Below, in pieces: positions 20,254 through 30,687 of a DNA stretch of 64,000 nt (within the stretch, counting starts at the first letter, position 1; every line of letters starts with the position of its first letter). Source of the stretch: Prevotella sp. Lineage in GTDB: Bacteria > Bacteroidota > Bacteroidia > Bacteroidales > Bacteroidaceae. The notes under the pieces are model-generated. The model was not told the DNA's origin. It ran no database searches and saw nothing but the letters and a program-made list of their open reading frames with translations. The DNA lies in NCBI GenBank assembly GCA_022486815.1, contig JAKVJW010000015.1, forward strand, positions 1 to 64,000. The letters run 5' to 3'. The position numbers and the translations under genes were made by a program.

Positions 20254-20373
20254 GTAGCAGAATCCCTAAAGGATTGTTATATCGGCAATCTGAGATTTGT
20301 ATTGGAACCTGCCTACCAACCCGGATATTCCGACCATTTACCACTTATCGCGAGATTCAAGGCTGGAGAATAA
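20254..20373 (+). pseudogene. Duplicated 3' end of an EEP-family gene
   Basis: VAESLKDCYIGNLRFVLEPAYQPGYSDHLPLIARFKAGE* is near-identical to the end of the 17813-18760 product, with a 48-bp in-frame deletion. Confidence 0.8.
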
Positions 20374-20391
20374 AATGGACTTACCTCCTTG

Positions 20392-20505
20392 TCAATATTT
20401 AAGTTTCACCCACACTCCCTTATGGTCAGTAGGCCACACATCAGGAGGAGCAATAAACAGATCCTTTCTTTCTTCCGTCACCGCCTTACTACGGACTATA
20501 GACTG
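20392..20505 (-). pseudogene. C-terminal remnant of another protein, possibly EEP-like
   Basis: Minus-strand QSIVRSKAVTEERKDLFIAPPDVWPTDHKGVWVKLKY*, resembling an EEP ...SDH(F/Y)... C-terminus; no start. Confidence 0.4.
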
Positions 20506-20910
20506 TCAAGGACTAAAGACTGTCAAACAAACCGGTCTTAGTCGGGAAACTTTACAGATTTACATCCACATAACAATCCGTTTATTTTCTTTCTAAATAT
20601 ATAATGATGTTAATAAGTTCCTTAATTTATATCCAATGACTAACAACCCATAGAACTATTGTTACTGACCATTTGTAGATTTATAATATCTTTCTTATTA
20701 AATGCCAACTCCTATAAATTTAGGTTAGATTAAAACGATTTACAAAAAAATACAAGCATGGAAATTTGAATATGTTATGAAAAAGAGGTAAATTTGCGGC
20801 ATTTAAGTGAATCTTTCTGGATTATGATAAAGAGGTATCTTTTTCTCTGACAATGAAGATCATTAAAAGAATAATATGTTTTTATAACCAGTAACAAATA
20901 CTTTTCAAAA

Positions 20911-21312
20911 ATGGGAAAAAACAAACGGATCAAGTTGTTATTTGTAGCAACTGTTGTAATCGTAATGATGTCATCTTGCGCCACTATTGTTTCCGGTGGC
21001 AGTCCTAAGATCTTCATTGAAGGCGGAAATAAAGAACCCGTAACCATTGTTACAGAAAAAGAAATCTATCAAAATGTACAACTTCCTTATATGGTCAGAG
21101 TAAAGCGCCATCATCTTGACGGACAGAGAATACAAATAAAATCTGACAAATATGATTATCAGGATATCATATTAGAGAAAAAGACTAATAACTGGGCATT
21201 CGGTAATATTCTCTTCGGTGGCCTGATAGGATGGGGCGTTGACTTATTGACAAATTGTGTCAGCAACCCCCAACAGACTCATTTCTATATTGACAAACCT
21301 AACGCAAAATAA
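20911..21312 (+). CDS. Small predicted lipoprotein
   Basis: 133 aa, lipobox-like VMMSSCATIVSGGSPKI, C-terminal hydrophobic segment. Confidence 0.65.
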   Translation: MGKNKRIKLLFVATVVIVMMSSCATIVSGGSPKIFIEGGNKEPVTIVTEKEIYQNVQLPYMVRVKRHHLDGQRIQIKSDKYDYQDIILEKKTNNWAFGNILFGGLIGWGVDLLTNCVSNPQQTHFYIDKPNAK

Positions 21313-21353
21313 GGTAATGTATCTATTTCCAAGTCGGAAAGGATGCCAATAAG

Positions 21354-21395
21354 AAAGAGAAGAGCGTTTTATTTTTGGCACGCTCTTCTCTTTTA
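21354..21395 (+). terminator. Rho-independent terminator
   Basis: AAAGAGAAGAGCG ... CGCTCTTCTCTTT with T-rich tail. Confidence 0.8.
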
Positions 21396-21524
21396 TCAAA
21401 TTTAACATGAATAATGTAATAGGCTTGTTTTAAAATATAATTCTATTCCATAGAGCAGAAGATAAAAGTAAATGCTATTTTTGCATAACTCGTAAAAATA
21501 GCTTATCTTTGCATACACGATGAA

Positions 21525-21596
21525 GGTTCCATAGTTCAATGGATAGAACGTAGGTTTCCTAAACCTTTGATCCGGGTTCGATTCCCGGTGGAACTA
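21525..21596 (+). tRNA. tRNA-Arg (anticodon CCT)
   Basis: GGTTCCATAGTTCAATGGATAGAACGTAGGTTTCCTAAACCTTTGATCCGGGTTCGATTCCCGGTGGAACT; cloverleaf with GGTTCGATTCC T-arm. Confidence 0.95.
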
Positions 21597-21656
21597 CGAC
21601 TTAAGGTCGCCGCACTGCAATGAAAGACAACAAGATCCAACCTTATTAATTTTTTC

Positions 21657-22460
21657 TTGCCTATGCTTGGAGCTATTATAGGAGATATTGCAGGTTCACA
21701 ATTTGAAGACTATAAAGCACCTGCTCCGCAAGCCGGATTTCAATTGTTTGTTAGAAATTGCGGCTATACAGATGATACCGTCACGACGGTAGCCATCGCA
21801 GATGCTATAATGAACCATAAATCTTACAAAGAGAGTTTACTTTACTGGTGTCGGAGATACCCCCACCCATTCGGTGCTTATGGAGGAAGATTTCAGGACT
21901 GGTTAGACTCTGTAAATCCTCAACCTTACGGATCATACGGCAATGGTTCTGCAATGAGAGTAAGTCCTGTAGGATGGTTATTCAATGATTACCATAGCGT
22001 TTTGGATGAAGCCAAGAAGAGTGCAAAATGTAGTCACAATTCTGAAGAGGGTATTAACGGGGCCCAATGCGTCGCTACATTAATTTATTGGCTCCGTACA
22101 TGCCGAATCCGAAGGGATCAAATAGAAAATGCAGTGAAAAAGAAATTCGGGTATGATATTCCACCATTGAAAGATATTAATCGTATTGGTAGTACAGGAC
22201 ATATTGATACAACGTGCAGTGAAACTGTCCCATGGGCTATCAGGTGTTTTCTGGAGAGCCAAGATTTCGAAGATGCCATACGGATCGCAATCATGACTGA
22301 CGGCGATACAGACACAAAAGCTAACATCACCGGAGCCATAGCTGAAGCCTACTATCAGGTACCTGAAGAATTAGCAGAAAAGGCTTTTTCATATCTGCCA
22401 AAAGATATGCTAAGTATTGTTGAACAATTCTGTACGATTATTCAAGACTTTGTAGTATAA
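21657..22460 (+). CDS. ADP-ribosylglycohydrolase (DraG-like) family protein
   Basis: LGAIIGDIAGSQFE...YTDDTVTTVAIADA...TDGDTDTKANITGAIAEAYY. Confidence 0.93.
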   Translation: MPMLGAIIGDIAGSQFEDYKAPAPQAGFQLFVRNCGYTDDTVTTVAIADAIMNHKSYKESLLYWCRRYPHPFGAYGGRFQDWLDSVNPQPYGSYGNGSAMRVSPVGWLFNDYHSVLDEAKKSAKCSHNSEEGINGAQCVATLIYWLRTCRIRRDQIENAVKKKFGYDIPPLKDINRIGSTGHIDTTCSETVPWAIRCFLESQDFEDAIRIAIMTDGDTDTKANITGAIAEAYYQVPEELAEKAFSYLPKDMLSIVEQFCTIIQDFVV

Positions 22461-22546
22461 TAAAGCATTGCAAAGAAAGCAGATTTATTATACTTTGTAA
22501 AAAGGTCAGAGTTATGTGCTTGGACAGAATCAAGCAATATTTAATA

Positions 22547-22610
22547 TTAAAATAAAAAGAACCAGCCCTTATTCCTGTAAAAGAATAAGGGCTGGTTCTT
22601 TTTATTTTAA
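22547..22610. terminator. Bidirectional terminator with 28-bp perfect stem
   Basis: TTAAAATAAAAAGAACCAGCCCTTATTC-ctgtaaaa-GAATAAGGGCTGGTTCTTTTTATTTTAA between convergent genes. Confidence 0.9.
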
Positions 22611-22623
22611 CAATTCTATTATT

Positions 22624-25600
22624 CTATGCTTTGTAATCAACTGGAGCGGAAGCTGCTATAGCTTTTGCCTGTTCCTGTGCCTCCTTATTACGAAGATGTC
22701 TTCCTAAAACAAGATAAGCAACAGGAGAGGCGATGAAGATAGAAGACAAAGTACCGAATACAACACCGAGAATCATTGCAAACGAGAATGAACGGATGCT
22801 TTCTCCACCGAGGAAGAAGATACAAAGTAATACGATCAACGTGGCCAAAGATGTATTTACGGTACGTGCCAATGTTTCATTAATGGAATCATTGAATAAT
22901 CCCTGCAAATCTTTCTCTGCCCGTTGCTGATGCATACGGAGATTTTCACGAATACGGTCAAAGACAACCACCTTATCGTTAATAGAATAACCGATTACCG
23001 TCAATATAGCTCCAATGAATGTCTGGTCAACCTCAAGAGAGAACGGCAGAATACCCCAGAATAAGGAATAAATGCCCATAACAAGAAGAGCATCACAAGT
23101 CAGAGCAACGATAGAGCCTAAAGAGAATGCAACATTGCGGAAGCGAATCAATATATATAGGAAAATAGCGATCAAAGCCAAGATGACACTGATAACAGCA
23201 CCATTAGTAATATCCTTGGCTGCTGTAGGTCCGACCTTCTGGCTACTTATAACACTACCTCCCTGACGCATATCAGGATTCTTGAACTTTGCGAGACTCT
23301 GCTGAGTAATCAAATTAGCTTTTTTCAGTCCTTTGTAAAGTATGTTCTCAGCCTGACTATCAATAGTAGGATCATTATTTTCAATCTCCCAGTTGGTAGA
23401 TACACGAATCGTCTTATGGTCGGTACCTAATGCAATAGCAGTAGTATTAGCTTTCGTTCCATCCTTGTTAACAAATGCATTACCAAGAACATCACGAACC
23501 TCTTCCGGTTCCACCGATTTCTCAAAGGTTACGACATAATTTCTACCTCCAGTAAAATCAATGCTGCGACTCATGCCACGAACTGCGAAACTCACAATAC
23601 AGATCACAATAGCAACACCCCATATAAAGCGTGTTTTCTTGAAAGCTGCCATAAAATGATAGTGCGTGTTCTGCATCAGGTTCTTCGAAATAGCCGTATA
23701 GAATTTCTGATTCTGCCAACGGTCATGCTTCATCTGATGCTCATAAGTCAGGCGGGTAAGGAATACAGAAGTAAAGAACGAACATACCAAACCAATAATC
23801 CAAGTGGTAGCAAAACCACGGATAGGACCTGTACCGACTACCAGTAAGATAACACCCGTAATCAATGAAGTTACATTACTATCGAAAATAGCAGAAAAGG
23901 CTGCTTTATACCCCAGTTCAATAGACTGTTTAATGCCCTTACCAAGACGCATCTCTTCCCTGACACGTTCATAAATCAGCACATTAGCATCAACAGCAGT
24001 ACCTAAGGTCAGCACAATACCCGCTATACCAGGCATGGTCAAAGCCGACTGGAACGAGGCAAGTACACCTAACGTAAAGAACAAGTTGATAATCAAAGCA
24101 CCATTAGCGATCATACCGGGAATCACGTCATACATCATGCACATGAAAATCATCAATATCACGAAAGCAATGATGAAAGAGACAAAACCCTGATGGATAG
24201 ACTGTGCTCCAAGGGAAGGCCCGATAACCTCTTCCTGTACGATACGAGCAGGAGCAGGCATACGACCGGACTTCAAGATATTAGCCAAGTCTTTAGTTTC
24301 CTCAATAGTAAAGTTACCACTAATCTGAGAGCTTCCGCCATCAATTTCCTGATTTACACGAGGAGCAGAATAAACAGAACCATCCAAGACTATGGCAACA
24401 GCTTTTCCTATATTAGCTTTCGTCAGTTGAGCCCACTCTCTGGACCCTTCTGAATTCATAGTCATACTCACGACAGGTTTACTGAACTGATCAAACTCAT
24501 CCTTGGCATCTGTGATCACATCACCTTGCAAAGGAGCCTGTCCATTAGGAGTAGAGACCTTTAAAGCATATAACTCAAATACATTCTTCGCATTAATACC
24601 TTCAGCCGGTTTCGCACTCCACAGCAATTTCAAATCACTCGGCAAAACTTGTTTAGCCTGAGCTGAATAGATAATACGGTCAACAGCAGCTGTATCACGG
24701 ATGTTAGCATATCCAACCAAAGCAAGAGACTGATTCCCAGTCAATTGCAGACGTGCGAGCAAAGGATGGTGTTTGATAGCAGCAGTTGTAGCTGCTGATT
24801 GAGAAACCTGATTCTGATTATCAGCACCCTTCAGCTTGAACATGGGCTTTGCCATCTTGGTAACCTGCTTCTTGGCTACTTTCTTCTCCTTCTGAGCTGT
24901 AGAATCCTTTTCAGCGACCATCCGCTGATCCAACTGTTGCAGATAAGGAGCAATCTCTTCTGCATTATATGTTTCCCAGAACTCCAGATTAGCACTTCCC
25001 TGAAGGAGTTTACGCATCCGTTCCGGATCCCGGATGCCAGGCATTTCAACCATGATACGACCTTCTTGTCCCTGAAGTCTTTGAATATTAGGCTGTACTA
25101 CGCCAAACTTATCAATACGGGTACGAACGACATTAAAAGAGTTGTCGATAGCCGCCTGAATATTTGTACGAAGGACTTTCTCTACCTGACTGTCAGAGCT
25201 CTGTGGGTTTACTTTCCCCTGCAACTCTTGTGTAGCAAAAATCTCAGCCAGTTTATGTCCAGGTGCATTTTTATGATAGGCATTGATAAAGAGAGACACA
25301 AAATCACTCTGACCTTTTTCCTCTTCAACCTTTGCTTCTGCTATAGACTTAGTGAAAGCCGGATCTGTCTTATGGTCAGCCAGCATCTCTACAACGTCAG
25401 GAACTGAGATTTCCAGGACGACATTCATACCACCCTTCAAGTCCAGTCCAAGGCCAATCTGAGTCTCCATACAGTTCTTATAAGAATAAACGCCCAGATA
25501 CTTCACTGAGTCCTTATAATCCTGCGCGGCAATAGGGTCTTTGATCTTCGCTGCTTGATAGTCATAATAGCTCGTGGCTACAGAAAACGACAGGTAGAAG

Positions 25601-25656
25601 ATACTTGCAAGCGTCAGTAAAACAGCTATACAAATTACTAATCCTTTGTTATGCAT
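22624..25656 (-). CDS. secDF: Protein translocase fusion SecDF
   Basis: 1010 aa; SecD (GLGLDLKGGMNVVLEI) and SecF (SIDFTGGRNYVV) domains in one ORF. Confidence 0.96.
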   Translation of the reverse strand: MHNKGLVICIAVLLTLASIFYLSFSVATSYYDYQAAKIKDPIAAQDYKDSVKYLGVYSYKNCMETQIGLGLDLKGGMNVVLEISVPDVVEMLADHKTDPAFTKSIAEAKVEEEKGQSDFVSLFINAYHKNAPGHKLAEIFATQELQGKVNPQSSDSQVEKVLRTNIQAAIDNSFNVVRTRIDKFGVVQPNIQRLQGQEGRIMVEMPGIRDPERMRKLLQGSANLEFWETYNAEEIAPYLQQLDQRMVAEKDSTAQKEKKVAKKQVTKMAKPMFKLKGADNQNQVSQSAATTAAIKHHPLLARLQLTGNQSLALVGYANIRDTAAVDRIIYSAQAKQVLPSDLKLLWSAKPAEGINAKNVFELYALKVSTPNGQAPLQGDVITDAKDEFDQFSKPVVSMTMNSEGSREWAQLTKANIGKAVAIVLDGSVYSAPRVNQEIDGGSSQISGNFTIEETKDLANILKSGRMPAPARIVQEEVIGPSLGAQSIHQGFVSFIIAFVILMIFMCMMYDVIPGMIANGALIINLFFTLGVLASFQSALTMPGIAGIVLTLGTAVDANVLIYERVREEMRLGKGIKQSIELGYKAAFSAIFDSNVTSLITGVILLVVGTGPIRGFATTWIIGLVCSFFTSVFLTRLTYEHQMKHDRWQNQKFYTAISKNLMQNTHYHFMAAFKKTRFIWGVAIVICIVSFAVRGMSRSIDFTGGRNYVVTFEKSVEPEEVRDVLGNAFVNKDGTKANTTAIALGTDHKTIRVSTNWEIENNDPTIDSQAENILYKGLKKANLITQQSLAKFKNPDMRQGGSVISSQKVGPTAAKDITNGAVISVILALIAIFLYILIRFRNVAFSLGSIVALTCDALLVMGIYSLFWGILPFSLEVDQTFIGAILTVIGYSINDKVVVFDRIRENLRMHQQRAEKDLQGLFNDSINETLARTVNTSLATLIVLLCIFFLGGESIRSFSFAMILGVVFGTLSSIFIASPVAYLVLGRHLRNKEAQEQAKAIAASAPVDYKA

Positions 25657-25854
25657 TTTTAGTTATATTATTAATTTATTGTTTTTCTTATGGACTGATG
25701 GGCATCACTCCTTTCAGGCATGGACACAATACCAGTCAGATGTGCAAAAGTACGTATTTTTTAGCATTTATAAAAATTTAAAGGACTTTATTATTCTTTT
25801 TTTAGTGTTTCCAGGCGTTTCACCTATGATTTTCATCTGGCAGCCTTCCTAGGT

Positions 25855-26943
25855 TCATCGAGGACCAAGCCAGCAATAAATTGGATAATGGTCCGATTCT
25901 TTTATTTTACGATCTACTTTTGCTCTATATGGCTGCCAATCTGTAGAGCAAAGGATATGATCAATTCTAAATAACATTCCACTCCTGTGATAGCTCCAAC
26001 CCGGTCCGTTCCCTGTAGTAACATAGCAGTCTGTCAAGCCCTTGGACATCCTATAAAGAGAATAAGATATGGGATTATCATTAAAATCGCCACAAACAAT
26101 AACAGAACGTCCCTTTCTATGCGTAGAAATATAATTGGCCACGGAGTCCACCTGAGGCGCACGGGTCGCCGCTGCCAAAGACAACTTATCAATTAAACGA
26201 TCGGACTTTTCCTGGCCACCATCAGCAACGATTCCACCTTTAACCAAACTCTTAAAATCAGCCTTATCTTCCGGATCCAATTTATTTGACTCGAAATGAT
26301 TATTCACGACCAACACTTCCTTGCCATGAATATGTAAGACACAAGTAATACTGATATTGCCTTTTGAAGTATATGGAATAATCTTCTTCCGGCTCATTGG
26401 GAACTTACTGTATATAGCCACCACATCTCCACTACGTGTTTTCTCTTCATGGTAGGAGTAAGGATAAATCCTACGAAAAATATTATCCGCTGAATCACGG
26501 TCCAGCCCACCAGCTTCCTGCAAGCAAACCAAATCAGCACCAGACATCGCTATATAATGAATAACGGGATTAGCCGAAGCCGTGTCGTTTCTGGGCGGAA
26601 AAAGTCCATACTGCTCAACATTATAGGACAACACTTTTATAGCTTTTTCCGGTACCTTCTGAGACAAATTGAAAGGAGAATAACGGCGAACAGGTCCATA
26701 GCATAGCAAGAATCCGATAACCGGAATAATCGCTCCACGAACTCGAAAAGTCAACCAAAAGAACAGAAACAACAAGTTTAGAAAAAAGAAGATAGCAAAA
26801 GCCATACCCAAACACGCTAGCAAAGGATGTACAACAGGATTAATCCGACCAGAATAACCAGTCAGAATCATCATCAAAATCGTTGCCACATTAGCACCAG
26901 CAATAATCTGAAGCAAAATTTTCTTCAATTTGCCCGCCATCAC
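25855..26943 (-). CDS. Endonuclease/exonuclease/phosphatase family membrane protein
   Basis: N-terminal TM segments, then VLSYNVEQYG...VCGDFNDNP...RIDHILCS...SDHYPIYCWL. Confidence 0.9.
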   Translation of the reverse strand: MMAGKLKKILLQIIAGANVATILMMILTGYSGRINPVVHPLLACLGMAFAIFFFLNLLFLFFWLTFRVRGAIIPVIGFLLCYGPVRRYSPFNLSQKVPEKAIKVLSYNVEQYGLFPPRNDTASANPVIHYIAMSGADLVCLQEAGGLDRDSADNIFRRIYPYSYHEEKTRSGDVVAIYSKFPMSRKKIIPYTSKGNISITCVLHIHGKEVLVVNNHFESNKLDPEDKADFKSLVKGGIVADGGQEKSDRLIDKLSLAAATRAPQVDSVANYISTHRKGRSVIVCGDFNDNPISYSLYRMSKGLTDCYVTTGNGPGWSYHRSGMLFRIDHILCSTDWQPYRAKVDRKIKESDHYPIYCWLGPR

Positions 26944-26992
26944 ATTGATCTAATAATCCGGAAACAATCTCTTCCGGATCACAAGACACGAC

Positions 26993-28051
26993 TCACTTGT
27001 GATCACTTTCATCAAATAATTCCTGTTTTTCTTTAGTCGTCAGACTGTCATAACCACTTTTCCTGATCTTATCCAAGATACGATCTATCTCTTCTTGATG
27101 AGCCTTTTTACGGGCATTATAGTTCCAGTCCTGATTTTCTTCAGAAGGTGCAGAAGGTTCTGATTTCTTATGCTTCTTCCAGTTAAAGCCAAACTTTCCT
27201 TTTCCGGTATTCTCTTTCCGCTGATTATTTCCGAAAGGTCCGTTATTTGTAGAGAAACCATCTCTGTCACCAGAATGTTTTCCCCCTCCAAAAACATTTC
27301 TCATCCTATTAAACGCAGCTTCACCGCTTGACATTCCATAACTCTGACCAGGATGTTTATTCCAATAGCGAATCAACAGGAATCCGAAAAGCATACCTCC
27401 CAAATGCGCGAAATGAGCCACCTGATCTCCAGGAGTAGCCAAAGCAGAAAACAACTCAATAGCTGCATAACCTAATACGAACCATTTAGCCTTAATTGGA
27501 ATGGGAAAAGGAAAAATAAAGATTTTCTCATTCGGCAGCAACATACCGAAGGCCAACAGAACCGCATAAATTGCGCCGGAAGCTCCTACAGTCGTCATCA
27601 CATTAAACGCACTCGGACTCACCATACTAAAGGTGTAACCCATGGAATGTAACTGAATGGAAATCGAAATATATTGTGCTAATTCCTGGCATAAACCAGC
27701 ACCGACACCACACGCCAGATAATAGAAAAGAAATTTCTTCGGTCCCCAGATATTCTCTACGACACAACCGAACATCCAAAGTGCAAACATATTAAAGAAG
27801 ATATGCTCCAAATTGGCATGCATAAACATATAAGTAATCAGTTGATAGATATGAAAATCTGATGCCTTGAAGAAATGAAGACCAAAAATATTATTCAAAA
27901 TTAAATTACCATTGGGGTCATGGCCATACAATACGCAGGCCAGGAAGGCCAGTGTATTAACGATCAGCAAATCCCTCGTAACTCTCGGTGTATGGAACAT
28001 AAACAATCCTCTTATTGATATTACAAGCGCAAAATTACGAAAAATATCCAT
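26993..28051 (-). CDS. Rhomboid-family intramembrane serine protease
   Basis: TVGASGAIYAVLLAFGML (GxSG motif), HAHLGGMLFGF; true start probably an internal Met (MFHTPRVTRD). Confidence 0.93.
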   Translation of the reverse strand: MDIFRNFALVISIRGLFMFHTPRVTRDLLIVNTLAFLACVLYGHDPNGNLILNNIFGLHFFKASDFHIYQLITYMFMHANLEHIFFNMFALWMFGCVVENIWGPKKFLFYYLACGVGAGLCQELAQYISISIQLHSMGYTFSMVSPSAFNVMTTVGASGAIYAVLLAFGMLLPNEKIFIFPFPIPIKAKWFVLGYAAIELFSALATPGDQVAHFAHLGGMLFGFLLIRYWNKHPGQSYGMSSGEAAFNRMRNVFGGGKHSGDRDGFSTNNGPFGNNQRKENTGKGKFGFNWKKHKKSEPSAPSEENQDWNYNARKKAHQEEIDRILDKIRKSGYDSLTTKEKQELFDESDHK

Positions 28052-28203
28052 TAAAACGCCTTTAAAGAAACTGTTTTAGGGCTTTTTTTCTTAAATTGAT
28101 CACTTTTTTATCTTTTTTGTTTGAGATATCAAATCTCTTTCCTATATTTGTCGATGGATTAGAATAAATCATTATTTATTAATTAATTAAATATATTTTG
28201 ATC

Positions 28204-28479
28204 ATGAATAAGACTGAATTAATTGACAAAATTGCAGCTAAATCAGGTTTGAGCAAATCTGATTCTAAAAAAGCGCTCGACGCTAGTATTGAAGTATTGA
28301 AAGAAGCTCTCGGAGCAGGTGACAAAATCCAGCTTGTAGGTTTCGGCACATTCAGTGTAAACAAACGCCCTGCACGTCAAGGTATTAACCCTGCTACAAA
28401 ACAAAAGATTAAGATTGCTGCCAAGAAGGTAGTTAAATTCAAAACCGGAACAGAACTGGCTAATGTAGTCAACAAGTAA
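28204..28479 (+). CDS. HU family DNA-binding protein
   Basis: MNKTELIDKIAAKSGLSKSDSKKALDASIEVLKEALGAGDKIQLVGFGTFSVNKRPARQGINPATKQKIKI. Confidence 0.97.
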   Translation: MNKTELIDKIAAKSGLSKSDSKKALDASIEVLKEALGAGDKIQLVGFGTFSVNKRPARQGINPATKQKIKIAAKKVVKFKTGTELANVVNK

Positions 28480-28554
28480 ATATTTCAAGAAAAGGACGTT
28501 TCAATTGAATCGTACCTTTTTTTGTTAAAGGGAGTTTACCCAATCAAAAACATG

Positions 28555-28580
28555 CCCCACAATGGGTAGCCATTATGGGG
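28555..28580 (-). terminator. Terminator downstream of the kduD-like gene
   Basis: CCCCAcAATGG-gtag-CCATTaTGGGG; T-rich on the minus-strand 3' side. Confidence 0.65.
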
Positions 28581-28628
28581 AATATTTTATAACTTTTTCC
28601 AATTTTCTCTTTTTCAGAAAGACCGCAA

Positions 28629-29432
28629 TCAGGGTTGTTTCCCGATGTAGGCCAAGATACCTCCGTCCACATAGAGGATATGACCATTTACGAAATCAGA
28701 AGCATCAGAAGCTAGAAACACAGCAGGCCCCATTAGATCTTCAGGAGTCCCCCAACGGCCAGCCGGTGTTTTACTGACAATAAAACTGTCAAAGGGATGA
28801 CGGCTTCCATCTGGTTGACGCTGGCGCAATGGTGCAGTCTGAGGAGTAGCGATATACCCCGGTCCAATTCCATTACATTGTATGTTAGCATCACCAAATT
28901 CAGAACAGATATTCCGAGTAAGCATCTTCAGTCCACCTTTAGCAGCAGCATAGGCAGAAACTGTTTCCCGACCAAGTTCACTCATCATAGAACAGATATT
29001 GATAATCTTTCCATGTCCTTTCTTGATCATTCCGGGGATAACAGCCTTACTGACAATAAACGGAGCATTCAGATCAATATCTACTACCTGACGGAAATCA
29101 GCTACAGACATCTCAAGCATAGGAATACGTTTGATGATTCCCGCATTATTAACCAAGATATCAATGGCACCCAGATCTTTTCCAATTCTGGAAACCAAGT
29201 CTTTCACTTGTCCTTCATCTGTACAGTCAGCTATATAACCTTTAGCATCAATACCTTTAGCCTTATAATCAGAAAGAGCCTTATCCAAATGTTTCTGAGA
29301 ACGACAGTTAAAGGCAATTTTTGCACCAGCCTTAGCAAAAGCCTCAGCTATAGCAAAGCCGATACCATAAGCAGCACCAGTAACAAGAGCTACCTTACCC
29401 TCCAATGAGAAATTTTTAGAAAATGTATCCAT
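28629..29432 (-). CDS. kduD: 2-dehydro-3-deoxy-D-gluconate 5-dehydrogenase (KduD-like SDR)
   Basis: TGAAYGIGFAIAEAFAKAG, NNAGIIKR, YAAAKGGLKMLTRN; adjacent to kduI. Confidence 0.9.
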   Translation of the reverse strand: MDTFSKNFSLEGKVALVTGAAYGIGFAIAEAFAKAGAKIAFNCRSQKHLDKALSDYKAKGIDAKGYIADCTDEGQVKDLVSRIGKDLGAIDILVNNAGIIKRIPMLEMSVADFRQVVDIDLNAPFIVSKAVIPGMIKKGHGKIINICSMMSELGRETVSAYAAAKGGLKMLTRNICSEFGDANIQCNGIGPGYIATPQTAPLRQRQPDGSRHPFDSFIVSKTPAGRWGTPEDLMGPAVFLASDASDFVNGHILYVDGGILAYIGKQP

Positions 29433-29543
29433 ATATCATATTGTTTTTAAGATCGTCTATTTATTATTTCGTTTGTCTGAATTATCCCCTGTATTCTCAC
29501 CTTTTATCATTCAGGATAAATAAAGAAAGGCATTCCTCCTCTG

Positions 29544-30398
29544 TCATTTTAAATCTGTGATAGCAAAGAAGTCCTGATCTGCATAATCCAGATTTTCTCC
29601 TCCCATCCCCCAAATAAAGGTATAGTTATGAGTGGCTGCAGCAGAATGAATACTCCACTCAGGAGATAACACGGCCTGATTGCCTTTCATCCAGATATGA
29701 CGGGTCTCAAGAGGCTGTCCCATCAGGTGACAGACGGCTTGGTCTGCCGGAACTTCAAAATAGAAATAAGCCTCCATACGCCGGCTGTGGATATGAGCCG
29801 GCATGGTATTCCAGACACTTCCCACACTGAGTTCAGTCATCCCCATCTGAAGTTGGCAAGTTGGCAGGACCTGATTGACAATCATCTTATTGATCGTCCG
29901 CTCATTACTCATCTCCAAAGAGCCCAGATGTACCCTGACAGCATCAGCCTTTGTTATCTTCTTACAAGGATATTCTTTATGAGCAGTGGTACTGTTAAAA
30001 TAGAACAAGGCAGGTTTTGAAGCATCCTTACTGGAGAATGTAACTTGACGGTCGCCCCGGCCAACGTATAAAGACTCCTTATATCCAAGTTCATAAGTCT
30101 TATCACCTACCTGCACAACACCATCACCAGTTCCCACATTATAAATTCCCAGTTCACGGCGAGTCGTAAAAAAAGGAGCCTTCAACGGATCTATGGCCTC
30201 CAGCAGAAGAGTTTCCTTGACAGGCATAGCCCCTCCAACGACCATCCGGTCATACATCGAATAAACCATATTCACCTCATCAGAAGTAAACAAAGTCTCA
30301 ACCAGAAATTCTTTTCTTAAACGAGTAGTATCATAATTCTTTGCATCCAAAGGATGAGATGCATAACGCAATTCGTAATTAGTTTTCATCGACTTCAA
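29544..30398 (-). CDS. kduI: 5-dehydro-4-deoxy-D-glucuronate isomerase
   Basis: 284 aa, MPAHIHSRRMEAYFYFEVP, HNYTFIWGMGGENLDYADQDF. Confidence 0.95.
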   Translation of the reverse strand: MKSMKTNYELRYASHPLDAKNYDTTRLRKEFLVETLFTSDEVNMVYSMYDRMVVGGAMPVKETLLLEAIDPLKAPFFTTRRELGIYNVGTGDGVVQVGDKTYELGYKESLYVGRGDRQVTFSSKDASKPALFYFNSTTAHKEYPCKKITKADAVRVHLGSLEMSNERTINKMIVNQVLPTCQLQMGMTELSVGSVWNTMPAHIHSRRMEAYFYFEVPADQAVCHLMGQPLETRHIWMKGNQAVLSPEWSIHSAAATHNYTFIWGMGGENLDYADQDFFAITDLK

Positions 30399-30687
30399 GT
30401 TTGTTTAATTCAAAAGCAAAGCAACCGATCCATCTTTTCCACACCCGGCTGCATCCTATTTTACTTATGCAAAGATAATCAATTAAATGAGAAAAAGCAG
30501 CAAAAGGCAGAAGAAAAAACTTTTCCATTTAAAGATAAAACACCCTCAATCCCCTTTTTTATTTTAAAGAGTGCATTGAAGGTGCTTATATGGCAACAAG
30601 AAAAGCCAATACAAACAGTATCTATAGTATTCCCCGTCCGATTCCAGAAATCAACAGTCAGAAGACTCTACACTAATCCACATCCAT

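Noticed and set aside
21525-22460. tRNA-Arg followed by the ADP-ribosylglycohydrolase gene as a genomic-island integration site
   Set aside because: No partial duplicate of the tRNA 3' end and no integrase gene seen downstream within the window.
22547-22610. Long perfect palindrome as a possible insertion element end
   Set aside because: It sits exactly between convergent genes with A/T tails on both sides, which is the form of a bidirectional terminator.
24799-25407. 202-aa plus-strand ORF antisense to secDF
   Set aside because: Shadow ORF; the minus-strand SecDF frame is unambiguous.
28797-29408. 203-aa plus-strand ORF antisense to kduD
   Set aside because: Shadow ORF with low-complexity Ser/Thr/Ile composition; the SDR frame is clear.
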